Shown here piece after piece: positions 26,884 through 39,700 of a stretch of DNA of 64,000 bases (position 1 is its first letter; each line of letters opens with the position of its first letter). The notes under the pieces are model-generated. The model did not search any database. It was given only the letters and a program-made list of their open reading frames with translations, and was not told where the DNA came from. Origin of the DNA: Lineus longissimus (Eukaryota > Nemertea > Pilidiophora > Heteronemertea > Lineidae); contig NC_088325.1 of assembly GCF_910592395.1 (NCBI RefSeq), positions 6,231,501 through 6,295,500 of the forward strand, in the 5' to 3' direction. The position numbers were made by a program, and so were the translations under genes.

Positions 26884-27885
26884 CAATACATGTATGTGAT
26901 AGACAGTGCGACTCTCTACGACAGCTAAGGTTCCCTACTACATTATAATCGTGCAGTATTGCTTACCCATCTTTCGCCGGATCAGAATAGAGCAAAACTG
27001 CATGATTGGCTGAAACCTTTGTAACATGCCGTTTACTTTAGGTACCCCCGGACTTCTTTGTGAACCCCACAAGTAGTTTTTTACTGTTATCTGTGATCCT
27101 AAATAGCAAGTCGTTTAAAGATATATCATGTCTACCTAATGTCACTTCCATTTATTATTTTTAAAGCGGCGTGCGGTTGTAAAATAGGTACATAAACTAA
27201 CAATTAGGGAGACTGTCAGTGTGATCGTCGGCCAACAAGTGTGTAGTAAGCCGCTTTCAAAGGCCAATGTTAAAGAGTTCCAACCGTGAGTCCGAAGCCG
27301 TCAGTAGTGACACCCTTTAGCGAAATTATTAACTACTGTCTGACGTCACTAGTTCCATATAAGAAAGCTCATTTATTGGGCATGTAAAGTGCCGCTATTC
27401 CCTGTCTAAAGTAGAGGCTCTCCCTTAACCGAGGTCTATGATGTATAAAGTGGCAAATTATTTAACGGATGTAGAACTTCCCCGATGTTTCAGATGACGG
27501 ATGAGTCGGATGATGATGACGCTAGAGTGTGTCAGCGAGGACAGAACTACAGTTTCGCCGACATCTTTTCCTTAGGAGAACTTTATTGACCCCCTATCCC
27601 CGAATGCCAGGGTTAGTTATATGCTCCTCTTAACACATAACTGAAAAAAGTTCGGTCATATAACATGTATAAGTGCCAACAGACCATTCATCAGATATGT
27701 GACTTTGGGACTGACATTCAAGCATTTGTTTGAAGATTTTTAGCAAAGCATTTGCAGTAAAAAGATAATACAAAGCAAGCATAATATTTTAGTTTTAGCA
27801 AATACTGCTCCTACCGAAAGTTCAATGATGATGAAGTGAATGCCCTGGGCGGCCGGTCTCAGTCTTCAGAGGGCCTGCATTAATT
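26884..27885. other. No gene; degenerate repeat shared with 28.7-29.0 kb
   Basis: Segment 27,370-27,660 (AAAGTGGC, GATGAGTCGGATGATGAT, GCCAGAGTGTGTCA) recurs at 28,690-28,940 in direct orientation, and partly inverted near 36,140-36,240. Confidence 0.5.
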
Positions 27886-29199
27886 GGGCCATATGAATAA
27901 AAACTAGCACTTTCTCTTCCTATTTCAAAGCATTTGCTGGTACTCGTGTGAATTAAGCCGTAGCAAATGCTCGGAAATTCAAGTCTTTGGTACAAGTCAA
28001 AGCAAACGCTTTTTGCATCTAGAGTTTGTTTCGAAATGGAGCAAATGCTATTGCGCTTGGCTTGCTAGGAAATGCTTCGATTTTTTAAGCTTGCTCCTGA
28101 GGTGAATTGAAAATTGAAGTAAAAGGTTGGTGATCATCGGAATGGCTGATCCGTTTTGTTCACGAAATTTGTATTTTCCATGAAAGCGATGTCGTGTAGA
28201 TACATATCATTCACTACATCGATTTCATGAGGCCATGCACGTGTAGCGGAGGTCATAGCATTTTACGATTTATTCGGAGAACGCTCGAGATGGGTCTTTG
28301 AGCACGAAAGACCAAATAAAAGGTATATCTTAATAATCTACGAAAACTCAGGTTTCGATATGGGGAGGCGAGGACAATTTGTCCATTAAAGTAAACATTC
28401 CAAAACAATTGCAAAGGTACTCCATTATGTGATGGGAATATCAGTCTCTGGATAAATATCCAGTCACTAATGGATATGATTCAGTTGACCATGTCAGTAA
28501 CAGCAGCACTGGTATTTCAAAATACTAACGTAGGGTCGGCGTTCAAACGCAAGTCATTCGATCCTCCCAATCTGGGTGTAATTAGGACTTCGAAGCAGAA
28601 ATGACCAGATTCCGAGTCTGTGCATTGGATGTATACATGTTAGAATTCTTTAAATAAATTAGTCTTAATTGAGTGACGAATTGGGTGTGTAAAGTGGCGC
28701 TGTTCCCTATCCTAAGTGGAGGCCTAGGTCTATGAAATAAAGTGGCAAATTAATTAACGGATGCAGGACTTCCGCGATGTTTAAGATGACAGATGAGTCG
28801 GATGATGATAACATGATAACGCCAGAGTGTGTCAACGAGGACAGAACAGCACTATCGCCGACATATTTTCCTAAGAAGACCTCTTGACCCCCTATCCCCG
28901 AATCCCCGAGGTCAGTTGTATGCTCCTCCCGGTCATAAGTGCCAAGTGAAAGACCCTGAAGTACAGGATGCTTACCCCTAAACTAACAATACGAAAAACT
29001 TACAAGATGAGATAGATTACCAGCACAGACCATTGAAATAAAGAAATATGACATCGTACTGAACTTCAAACATTTGCTTGAAGATTTTTAGCAAAGCGTT
29101 CGCAGTAAAAGGTCCAAGCATAATATTTTACTTTTGGTAAATACTGCTTCTACTTGAAGGATTTGCTTCCAAGGAAATGCCAGATTTTATTCATATGGC
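27886..29199. mobile_element. GGGCCATAT-ended transposon (copy B, enlarged by nested sequence)
   Basis: The left end (GGGCCATATGAATAAAAACT) and right end (GATTTTATTCATATGGC) match copy A at 17,945-18,715. About 600 extra bases inside hold a duplicate of flanking sequence from 27.4 kb, suggesting a nested or recombinant copy. Confidence 0.5.
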
Positions 29200-30195
29200 A
29201 CATTGTTCTATGCGAACTGTGTACACCTCAGTTTGAGCGCTGCCCATATGTATATATCCCACACTTCGATCATACATCAGTAGGCCTACCGATAGTTCAG
29301 TGATAATGAAGTGAAGGCCCTGCGCAGCCGGTCTCAGTCTTCAGTCGGCCTGCATTAATTGTTCTATGTGCAATAAAACGTTCTCTTTACATCGGTTTTT
29401 ATTTCTTCCTCCGTAGAGGACCCAAATCACCATCATAAATTCTCCACAGCTGGATTTTGAATGAATTCTTACACGAGTACACAATACAAATTCCTTCTTT
29501 TAATCTCAACAGCAAGTCATATGTACAGTATATTAGTAATTACACAAATTCCACACTTCTAGAATAACCACTGCCTAATTAATGCTAATCTTTGTGTGCC
29601 AGGCTAAATAATCACTGCAAACTTCGACACCTGTTGCCAGTGAATTCGGGCATACTTAATAGCCACATGCAGCTTAGCCCCTATTCAGTATAATGATATT
29701 TTGGTCAAAACAGACAAAACTTCTCGATTCGCGGAAATATTCTGCCAAGAATATGTCCATCGCCCGGCATTCGCTAAAATGCTGTTCTTCACTATTATAG
29801 ATGGATTTGAAGACGTCACGACTATCTTTACACGCAGGGCGAGCACCATTAAAGTATTGATTTAGAAAAGCAGCGAGAAAGTACTTTGAAAAACAATTCG
29901 AAGGTTTTTCAAAGTATGACCGGGTAAATAAAACAACAAGAAGCGTTGGGCGTCATTATCTTACCCCGGTGTCATAGAAGGGAACCTTCTATAACTCAAG
30001 CTGTTGGCCTTCTCTGCAACCTATTGGCTCAATGCCTAGTCCATAAGCTTTTGACAGTATGAATTTTTCTTCGAAACCCAAGGTACATTGTACCACGTCC
30101 CAGTGTCATTTTTATTTTTAAAGTGGTATTAGATATTACACTGATTTCAGTTCGTCCGCCGACGTAAAGTTAATACTCCCGACAGGAGATGATGT
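29200..30195. other. No recognisable gene
   Basis: 29,285-29,360 repeats 27,810-27,885 in direct orientation. The rest shows no conserved coding or RNA signal. Confidence 0.4.
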
Positions 30196-30663
30196 GGAAT
30201 TCGCGGTAATGCCCTGGATTGGTTCCGCTCGTACTTGTCCAGGCGAACACAGAACGTGACGGTCAATGACGCAGTGTCGGATGAGCATGCTTCTCCACTC
30301 CGTTTTGGTGTGCCACAGGGCTCTGTTCTAGGGCCCCTGCTGTTCATTGCGTAGAGTAGTCCTCTGGGGGATATAATTTGATCTCACCTCTTGCCATACA
30401 TTCTGCAAGCCGGTGACGGCAACCTTTATGTTGTGTTTGACCCAAAGAATTCATCTGAGGTGAACGCTGGCTTAGCAATGCTCTCAAAGTGTATCACTGA
30501 GATTCAAAACAGGATGACCATCAATAAGCTTAAACTGAATAATGATCAGATGGAATTCTTTGTTGCTTGCGCCAAACCTCACCAGAAACTTCTCGCCAAT
30601 TTGAGGTTGAATTTCTGTGATACGGATATCGCACTCAGTGACTCTGTCAACCTCCAGGAGTGA
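30196..30663 (+). pseudogene. LINE reverse transcriptase fragment (Jockey-like)
   Basis: The plus strand gives [20 protein letters not shown], then [14 protein letters not shown], two in-frame stops, then a diverged catalytic segment (QAGDGNLYVVFDP) and ITEIQNRMTINKLKLNNDQM. This is the fingers and palm of a Jockey/CR1-group reverse transcriptase. The usual YADD is changed (AGDG), so it is inactive. Confidence 0.8.
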
Positions 30664-31514
30664 CTTTTGATCCAAAACTTTGGAACCATTGACCATATAT
30701 TTTAAAATCCATAGCTAACATCAACACTTTTTAGTCACTCTTGAATACATATTAATTTTTAGGAAGCACTTCTCGGTGACAATGTACTCTAGAAATATTT
30801 CATAGTCGTCTTATCCCAAATTGTTTTAGCTAATTTCTTACAGTCTCAGTTTTATTTCTCATTGTCTTATCCCTTATTGTCTTACTGGTCATAGCAAAAT
30901 TGTATTATTCATTGTATTTTTATTCATGTAAAGCGCATTGAAATTGTTTTACATAAATCGCCATATAAATTGTATGATAATGATGATAACAATAACAATA
31001 GTTTTCTAAACTTGAAATAAATGAAATCCTCATTTTATTACGCAAAATTGTTCAAATGGTTTTATCACTTGGAGCACAAAATGAGAGACCTCCTTAATTA
31101 TCTTAAACAGAAAGTAAAGTCCACAGCTTTTGTTTACCTCAGCATTTCTGAGGCTTTATAGTAACCTGATATACCACTTGGTGGCCCTTAAACAACATGA
31201 GTTATCAATGGACTGAGTTAGCATGCATCAGCAATGGAACGGGACTGGTGTACTTTGTTTTATTCTAGGAAAATAAGATGAAACTAGAACTGAGAATTCA
31301 CAGGCTATGAATTCATGACTAGAGGGAGACTGGAGTGTGCGAACTGGTATGATGATACAGTGGCAACTGAAAGCTAAAGATGCCAACTGCGCCAAGGGGA
31401 ATTGGCGGTGGCACATGATAGAGTGAGGAATTTGAGCTGCTGGTCATAATGGAAAGTCTATAAATATTCATCAAGCTTTACTGTTGTAATTTCAGTTTTC
31501 TTCTGTTCTAGACC
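30664..31514. other. No recognisable gene
   Basis: AT-rich; a LINE 3' end may extend to about 31,000, given ATGATAATGATGATAACAAT near 30,975, a typical short-repeat tail. Confidence 0.35.
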
Positions 31515-31867
31515 AAACGCGCCGCGTAGCAAAATAGCAAAGCTGGCGAAACATTTATAACGGGTCACCGTAATCTCATTATGGACTTATAGCGCGATTA
31601 TGGGGTTGTAACTATTTTGCTGTATATTGTCACGAGGAAAGAAAAGCACGCGACATAATGCCGACCTATTTAAGTAAAGTGATAATTAGTAGGTATACAG
31701 TTCAGGAAATGTTAATAAATAATCTTTCATTATCGTCTTTTGAGAGCATTTTTAGTTTAAAAAGTATATGCCTACGTCACAGAGTCTCTGCCATGGTCAT
31801 TATTATCACAGTAGACTCGCGCATCTAGACCTTCTTCACTTATTAGTCTGGCGCAAGCCAGGCGTTC
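31515..31867 (+). repeat. Left arm of a large inverted repeat pair
   Basis: This arm (starting AAACGCGCCGCGTAGC and ending AAGCCAGGCGTT) is mirrored, with moderate divergence, at 34,962-35,340. The arms enclose about 3.1 kb, consistent with a large foldback-type transposon. Confidence 0.7.
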
Positions 31868-32273
31868 ATTGTACTAGACCTAGACGTTTTCCACCACAAT
31901 GTTTCTAGGCCGAAGAAACACTGCGCAAGACTACCTCGAGCTGGAGCTAAGAATAGATTATGCTAATGAGCATACTTCCACATTGAGATTTCCCAGAATG
32001 GTGCATATCGCGCGAAACTACTTTAGCCTATTACCATTAGGCCCCGCGAAGTGGCACTGAGGCGGCCACTGTAATCAAGAGAGTGGTTGAGTCACTCTAC
32101 GTTATGACGGACCTCACCAAAATTGCTTACATTTTCGCATTGCTAATAAGAAAGACTTAATACTGAAACCACATATCTATTGACTGTGCTTTAAGAGAGA
32201 CTGGCATCCAGAAGTATTAAGGTAGCAGGAAGGGTTGGGCGTTTGTGGTTTCTGAGTCTGAGGGGGTTGGTGT

Positions 32274-32337
32274 CTGTTGACTGTGCTTTAAGAGAGACTA
32301 GGCATGGCGCCAGTCTCTCTTAAAGCACAGTCAACAG
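32274..32337. repeat. 26-bp perfect palindrome with 12-base loop
   Basis: Positions 32,274-32,299 pair perfectly with 32,312-32,337. The arms include CTTTAAGAGAGACT. Further single arms lie at 32,180-32,203 and 32,656-32,716, and a related inverted piece near 35,350. Confidence 0.85.
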
Positions 32338-32863
32338 GCATTTGGTCTCAGTATTTGGGTTTTGATTGCCATGACTGTACCCCTGTAAAAGTCAGAGGAG
32401 GAGAAGTTTGGAATGATGAAAGCATTGAAGAAGAAGAAATGTTATTATTGAGGAAAGCAAAATTTATTATGAGACTAGAAGGCAGTGTCCTGACTTGATT
32501 ATTTTGAAAATGGCGGTCTGAACACATTAAAAGGTGGAACATGGCATTTTATCGACTTTGAAGTGTTCCGCAGTTAAAGGGAGACTATAGGCAGCAGCTA
32601 GGTAGGCAAGATAAAGTCATACAAATTTGCCAATAGGGGTCAGTCATATCTCTAGGCATGGCGCCAGTCTCTCTTAAAGCACAGTCAACAGGCATTTGGT
32701 CTTAGTATTTGGGTAAGTACAGAATCAAGGCAGCTCAGAGAGCAATGATTGAACGATGCTGTGGACAAGTCCAAGGATACTGCATCAGTCACGACCAACT
32801 TCTCATCAGAAAGCGTCACCACCAGCATATTCAATGTTCAGTTCCAACCTGTACCAGTCCAAT

Positions 32864-32998
32864 GCACGCCTGTCATGGTCAGCAGTGGTCAGCTTAGCGC
32901 GATATGGAACATTCTTCCGAAACTCAAGCGAGGGAAGTCTGCTCATTAGCCTATCTCGCGCGCTGCTCCTTCTTGTCAAACATCGTAGTGAAATCGTG
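32864..32998 (+). repeat. ~135-bp direct repeat, first copy
   Basis: Matches 34,822-34,957 at roughly 90% by eye (both contain CTTAGCGCGATATGGAACAT and TTCTTGTCAAACATCGTAG). Both copies lie inside the large inverted repeat. Confidence 0.75.
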
Positions 32999-34821
32999 GT
33001 ACAGTGGGGCGTCCTCGAGGATTGCAGCTGGTCGGACAGACGTGAGGTGGAATGTGGGCGGCTGCACTTCTTCGTTGATGTGCGATGGCAGATAGCACAG
33101 TTGTTGCGTTGCATGACAGCTGAAAGTGAATGTGATATCATAGAACTGAGGCGTTTGCAATGAGAGTATAGGTGAAGTAGAAGCAAGGAGTGAAATGGGC
33201 CATCTTCCAGTGACTAATATACAGAGTAAGGGCACTGGGTGTTGTTAGATTCAGCATTGAATGTATTCCTCATACAAGCGTGAATAGTGTGGACATACAG
33301 TGAGAGGTGAGAGACCCCTATTGGCTACTTCTTGTAACTTTATCTTGGATATTATATTAGTATTGAACTTCTAGCCATGGAATATGAAGAAATTGAAGTT
33401 GTAGGCATGGAATATGAAAAATTATTCAACGGTGAAAGACATTATTCCATGAGGCTTTGCCGTGATCGCAAAGGACGCGACGCGATTGGTTCACATGCTA
33501 ATGAGGTATGAATGATAATGATAATTACCTCTATAATGCTACTTGGATAGCGACTGTGTCGTTGATTGCAACAGTGGTCTATGTCAATGTGTGCCTGTAA
33601 TGTCAATGAAGTATGATGAGGTGATGACGATAGTGCAATTATTAAATATTGGCAAGAGATCATACTACAACATAGGTCTTGTTTTTGACAGATGACTGTG
33701 CGACATTCCCATTGGGTCTTGTTAGAGTCAGCGCTGCATGTATTCCTTGTACAAGCTTGAATAGTTGTGACGGACTTTGAGGGGTGAGAGACCCCTATCG
33801 GCTACTTCGGCTAACTTTATCTTGCCTACCTAGCTGCTAGCAATAGTGCCCCTTTATCAAGACTGAAACCCACTGTGCGGGGCTAAGAAATTACCTTTAT
33901 AATCCTAGTTGGATAACCACTGTGTAGATGATTTGAAGAGTGCTCTGTGGATGTGTGCCTGTAATGTCAATGAAAGTATGATGAGGTGATGACGATAGTG
34001 GAATGACGAAATATTGGAAAGAGATCTATTCCTAGAAGAACATATGTCCTGTTTTGACTAGGTGGCGCATTTTAGAATCAGCAGTGAGCACTGTGTGTAA
34101 CATGGTGGAGGCAGCGGAGATAATAACTGTGTCGAAAAGATTGTTATAGGGCCTTCCCTAGGCCCATGGGGTTAAATTTACAATCCACGATTGAAAAGAC
34201 GTAGTTTGATCGCATTCAACTATAAATCCATTGAACAGTTGTGTTCCTTTAGTCAACCGATGACCTTTTGTTGGGCCATGATCGGGGATTGTAAACTGTA
34301 AATGTATTATGGACTGGGAGACGGGGGAAACACAAGTGAAATAGACCAAAAGAAGTGATTTTGGGGCTTTGGTTTAGACGCATGCCCCACATGCGCCATG
34401 CGGGATTATACGGTTCATGTGAACTTGTTGACATCTACATGATCTAGTGCTGTTATTGGTCATGGTACATGGTAGGCCTAATCATCATGGCTATATGTTT
34501 CAGGAAAAGCTCGGAGTAAAATGAACTGCCGATGAATAATGATGTTGTTCATGTTTACCATGTTTACTAGTACATAGCCATAGGGTATGCACTGGCCAGT
34601 GCACTTTCTGCACGTCGTCATGGTCATGTACGTGATACCTTGCATATTTTGTTTTTTGAATGCGCATGCTTTTTGGGCAAAATCACTTGTACCAACACTA
34701 ATGAATAATGTCTTCTTATCCCTATCACTCCATACACAGTGAGGGCATTGTCCCATTCCCATCAAATGGTAACTTATTGTACCGTATTAGGGTGGAAGTT
34801 CGGGAGCAGATACCTACCGTT

Positions 34822-34957
34822 GCACGCCTGTCATAATCAGCAGTGATGAGCTTAGCGCGATATGGAACATTCTTCAGAAACTCAAGCGAGGGAAGTCTGC
34901 TCATTAGCATATCTCGCGCACTGCTCCTTCTTGTCAAACATCGTAGTGAAATCGTAA
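34822..34957 (+). repeat. ~135-bp direct repeat, second copy
   Basis: Second copy of the segment at 32,864-32,998; it abuts the right arm of the large inverted repeat. Confidence 0.75.
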
Positions 34958-34961
34958 TGGA

Positions 34962-35340
34962 AAACGTCTGGCTTTGCGCCAGACGTTGAGACTAATAAGT
35001 GAAGAACAAATAGGTAAAGAACTTCTACTTGCGCGAGACTGCTCTGATAAAATTATCATTGCAGAGACTACGGTGACGTACACACATATTTTTTACAATC
35101 AAAAATGCCCTCAAAAGACGACATGGAATGATTATTTTATTGATATTTCCTACTATATACCTTCCAATTATCACTTTAAACAAATAGATCGGCGTTAGGT
35201 CGCATGCTTTTCTTTCCTGGTGACACTATAAAGCAAAATAGTTGCAACCCCGTAAATGCGCTATAAGTCCAATAATAAGTGACGGTGACCCGTTATAAAT
35301 GTTTCGCCAGCTTCGCTTTTTTGCCGCTACGCGGCGCGTT
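34962..35340 (-). repeat. Right arm of a large inverted repeat pair
   Basis: Inverse of 31,515-31,867, ending in GCTACGCGGCGCGTT. Confidence 0.7.
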
Positions 35341-36299
35341 GGGCCCTTGCGTCAAGCGCAGTCAACAGACACCACTGTACCCCCTCACGCTCAGAAACCA
35401 CAAACGCCTACCCCTTCCTGCTACCTGAGCAGATTAACTTCCACGAATAAAAAAGACGTTTGGCGTGGCCAAAGTTCGGAAATAATGTATCCGCTAAAAT
35501 ACACTACGAAATACACTAGGCAATGTACTACGCGATACACGGTCGAGATGCAGTTGAGTTTGTTATTGTTTTGACTTAGAAGCCCGCCCATATCATAATA
35601 TATTCATGTATTCATGAAGTATGAACTCATTTCTGTCCCATACAACTCTAAGAACAGTCAATTTCTCCTTAAATCATCCCCGAAACCGCGATATCCGCAG
35701 GAAGATTTCGTTCTAGTGTCCGAAAATGCATGATCTTACAGGGGCGCTAACTCGACAAATAGAGGGGATCTATGGGGATCTATGCGAGTTTTTGGTCCTA
35801 CAGGTCTCGAACTTGTAAAATCTGTAAACATGCCTCCAAATCCCATTATGATAATGAAGAGATTGCCCCTTATCTGGGAGACTGCTTTGAAACCACCGCT
35901 AATTTTGGAAGATCGGTGCCCGGCTATTTGGTTTTAAACACCCTATTTTTCCCCATCAAAACAGCAATTTTCATTATTCAAATGATAAATTATTGTCTGA
36001 AGACTTATTTCATAGCAGAAAAGTACTAATAACTCTGATTTGATGCGAAAAATCTAACTTTATTTGATGACTTGATTTTCCCTTGCCCGTGGATCGAGTT
36101 TGTTTACAATATGCAGCGCCATCTTGGAAAAGCCGTGACGTCACCGCGGTATCCTCCTTGATCATCATCCGACTCATCTGTCATCTAACTGGGGAAAACC
36201 TACGCGCATACGTTTAATAATTTGCCACGTTATGCATCATAGAGTCGCTACTGCTAAGGGAGAGCCTCTTTGCAATTGCTTAGAATTATTACTTTCGTA
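35341..36299. other. No recognisable gene
   Basis: The start (CGCAGTCAACAGACACC) matches, inverted, the sequence next to the palindrome at 32.2 kb. The remainder has only short unconvincing frames. Confidence 0.4.
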
Positions 36300-36830
36300 G
36301 AAAAAAATTGTCATCCACCTCGCCAGACCGAAACCTGAGTTCTCGCAGATTATGAAGAAACACTTAACATCCGGTATTTCGTGCTGAAAGACCCATCTCG
36401 AGTGTCCTCCGAATAATTTGTAAAATGCTATGACCTCTGCTACACGTGGCTCAATAAAATCTACACGACATGGCATTCATTGCAAATACATGTACAATTT
36501 TCGTGACCAATACGCATACAATTAACCACTCGAAAGATGTCAAACCTCTTACTCCAACTTTCTATCCACCTCAATCAGGAGCAACCTTGAAAAATTGAAG
36601 CATTTGCTAACAAAGTTAAAAGCATATGCTATGCTTTATTCATATGAAGACAAGCAATCACTCCTTTTTAAAGCAAACTCTAGCTGCTATAAAGCGTTTG
36701 CTTTGTCTTGTAGCAGAAACTTCAATTTCCGAGCTTTTGCTAAGGTTTTATTCTTACGAGTATCATCAAAGCCTTCAAAATCGGTAGAGAAAGCAAATGC
36801 TAGTTATTCATCCGGCCAAATGAGGAACCA
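36300..36830 (-). mobile_element. Inverted partial copy of the GGGCCATAT-ended transposon (copy C)
   Basis: Segments such as ACCTGAGTTCTCGCAGAT, GAGCAACCTTGAAAAATTGA and AAAGCAAATGCTAGTTATTC are the reverse of the corresponding parts of copy A. Confidence 0.6.
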
Positions 36831-37319
36831 CACCGCCACGATGTTAATAGTTTCTATTTATATAATTCAGCGGGCGAGATTCATGTGCACGGAAGACGTC
36901 GATAAACTCAGCTAATTTCCATTGATATTACCCCGGAATACTTTCAAGGCGAGAGAAACATCTGATTTAATTACTGAGGTTATTAGATTTCAAGTCCATG
37001 CCAAAGATTGGCCTAAAACGTTGACATTTCTGAGCGTTCCAAAGGTCACGTGATTGTACGATAATTCTTGACTGGCCTGCTGAGCAACAACAATACTGAT
37101 CTCCAACTCGAGAGAGAGCTGTAGTAAAACTATCATGGCAGTGAATATTCAATTTGTTGCTTGAAGCAATTAGGTTCAGTGACATCTAATGCAAGGCGTG
37201 TGCCTATGTTGACCGATGGAATAAACAGTATCAGTCCAAAGTATTATTTGAACGAGTTGTGGAGTGTTTGTGGGGCATTTGTGCCGGTTTCAACGTTAAA
37301 GAAATGTGCGACTTTTTGC

Positions 37320-37460
37320 TTCATGATGTTTGTTCTTCTTCTGGTTCATCCGTTGACTATTCGCTGCCGCCAAACTGTGGAATAGTCTTCCAAGTACTGT
37401 GAGAACGGCAGGAAACATCGGTCAATTTAAGACACTACTTACGTGCCACCTTTATAGGTA
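37320..37460 (+). pseudogene. LINE RT C-terminal tail fragment
   Basis: The plus strand encodes LFAAAKLWNSLPSTVRTAG followed by IGQFKTLLTCHLYR, the same AA.LWN.LP...R tail as at 14.9 kb but diverged. A 5'-truncated non-LTR copy. Confidence 0.7.
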
Positions 37461-38109
37461 GTGTTTTTCATTATGAAGCGCTTAAGAATATGCTTGCATA
37501 ATTCGAGCGCTATTAATTGTCTAATATCATTATATCGTATTAATGCTTTTCCAATTTTGTTTCAGCTCTTAGACTTTAGAAAAGCGCGTTATTCCTTATT
37601 GTTAGTACGCACAATACAAGTCCTAACACGAAAAACTGTTCCCGCCATGTGAGAGTTCACGCTGAGATCGGAGTTCACGTCACCCCGCTATTATGACGCA
37701 ACGTCATAATCCAAAATCGTCGCAGTATCGGGGTAATCGAGCGCCTGCAGCGTGAAGTCGTGGTGTAAATTTTCGCGCATCGATCCGCACACAAATTATC
37801 TCTTCACAGAGACCTCACTGGGGTAGTCGGAACCAAAATCGGAAAAGCGTGTTATTTCAGTCAGTTTTTGGCCTTTCCATTTTATGTGCTATTAAATGAT
37901 AGGAAATGCGACTGTGGATTAAGAGGTGACCGGATAGCTGACAGATTGGTAATCAAGCCCTTAATGGTACGTTAAGTCAGAAAAGCTAATCAAAACGAAA
38001 TTTTAAAGGTTTCGCCGTTGGTATTCAATGGTCGGTCAGTTCAACAAAATGCCGAAGTGCAGTTACATTTCTACCACGCATGCAACATATTGCGGATCGA
38101 GACTTTGTA

Positions 38110-38640
38110 CATAATAGTATTGCCGTTTTGGCTCACCGAAGGGGAGTCTATACAACACCGCTGTGTCCGTCGTCCGTCGTCAGTCGTCGTCGTAGTCTGT
38201 ATCCGTTTTAAAAAAGAGTGGCACGTTTCTTAACTGCTAGAGCTATGAACTTGAAACTTTGTACACATGACCCCCGAGGTCAGGTAACCTCTGACAATGA
38301 ATTTCGGTCCGATTGGATTCTTAACTTGGCAACCAGGGGGCCAGCAGGGGAAACCTAAAAAGTATCATATCCCTCTTATGAGTGACCCGTTTTTGATAAC
38401 AATTTTATGGTAGGTTTTTCATCTGACCTAATTTTCAAGGTGACAGAGGTCAAATGGCGTAAATTGGCCGTTTGAGCGTAACTATGGCACGCTTCTTAAC
38501 CGCTGAAGCTATGAACTTGGAATTTGGTACACATGACTCCTACGTCATATAACAGCTGACACCGAATTTCGGTCTGATCTGATTCTCGACTTGACCATCG
38601 GGGGGCCAAAACTAAACTAGAGGTACCGCGTTTGCTGGCA
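38110..38640 (-). repeat. Inverted relative of the 23.6-25.2 kb tandem repeat
   Basis: Begins with the TCGTCCGTCGT end (inverse of the GACGAC end at 25.15 kb), then GGCACGTTTCTTAAC, CAAGGTGACAGAGGTCAAAT and GTAAATTGGCCGTTTGAGCG, all inverse matches to the array. About one and a half units. Confidence 0.8.
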
Positions 38641-38773
38641 AACGCTAGTATATCCACACTTTGGTGAAATCAGGTTGATGGCAGTGTTATGGAATGGAAT
38701 AGAATAGTAAATAAGGAAGCTGATGGTTGGAGTGGCTTTTATTATTTTTTTGGGTAGTCTATTTCTATACCGA

Positions 38774-39295
38774 GAAATGTCTACGTGAACTCGTTCAGAA
38801 TGTAGAGAGGTCACAAGGCATTTCCAAGTTTTACAACAAAATGGCCGCCAGTCGGCCATCTTGAATGCGAAATCAGCCATTATCAAACTTGACCTTGATA
38901 TGCACCCCGTACACATGCACACCAAATATGAAATGTCTAGGTGAAATAGATCAGAATGTAGAGAGGTCAAATGGCATTTTCAAGTTTTACAACAAAAATG
39001 GCCGCCAGTCCGCCATCTTGAATGCGAAATCAGCCATTATCGATCTTGGCCTTGATATTTACCCCATACACGTGCACACTAAATATGAAATGTGTAGGTG
39101 AACTCGTTCAGAATGTAGAGAGGTCACAAGGCATTTCCAAGTTTACAACAAAATTGCCGCCAGTCGGCCATCTTGAATGCAATATCTGCCATTATCGAAC
39201 ATGATCTTGATATTTACCCCATACACGTTCTCACCAAGTATGAAATGTCTAGGTAAACTCGTTCAGAATGTAGAGAGGTCACAAGAGTGTGACAT
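38774..39295 (+). repeat. ~157-bp tandem repeat, about 3.3 copies
   Basis: Unit starts (GAAATGT) at 38,774, 38,930, 39,087 and 39,242 give periods of 156, 157 and 155. Each full unit contains TTCAGAATGTAGAGAGGTCA (or close) and AAATGGCCGCCAGTC-like segments. It is embedded in the inverted 300-bp family. Confidence 0.9.
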
Positions 39296-39339
39296 ACGGA
39301 CAAATCTGATAAAAACAATATATCCGAACTTTCTCCGAA

Positions 39340-39700
39340 AGTGCTGATATAAAAAGGTAAAAAGTGCATTATCTCGCTCATTAGTGACTTGTTTCAGATG
39401 ATATTTTCATGGTAGGTGCTCCTAGCCATGATACATCATATCCTACGGGTTTTTGATTTAACATAATTTTCAAGGTCACATATGTTAAATGGTGTAAATT
39501 GGCCGTTTGAGTGTAACTATGAAACGTTTCTTAACCGCTAAAACTAGGAACTTGAAATTTGGTACACAAGACTCCCTATGTCATGTTACCTCTTTTGATC
39601 CGATCTAATTCTCGACTTGGCCACCAGGAGGCCAAAACTAAAAAAAGGTAAAAAGTGCAATATCTTGCTTATTAGTGACTTGTTTTCGATGGGTTTTTTA
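39340..39700 (-). repeat. Further inverted unit of the 300-bp family
   Basis: Contains inverse matches (AAAAAGTGCATTATCTCGCT, TTTTCAAGGTCACATATGTT, GTAAATTGGCCGTTTGAGTG) to the 23.6-25.2 kb array. Confidence 0.8.

Noticed and set aside
32749-33186. Overlapping plus and minus frames of 60-135 codons
   Set aside because: Frames on both strands coincide with a duplicated repeat segment and show no conserved motif.
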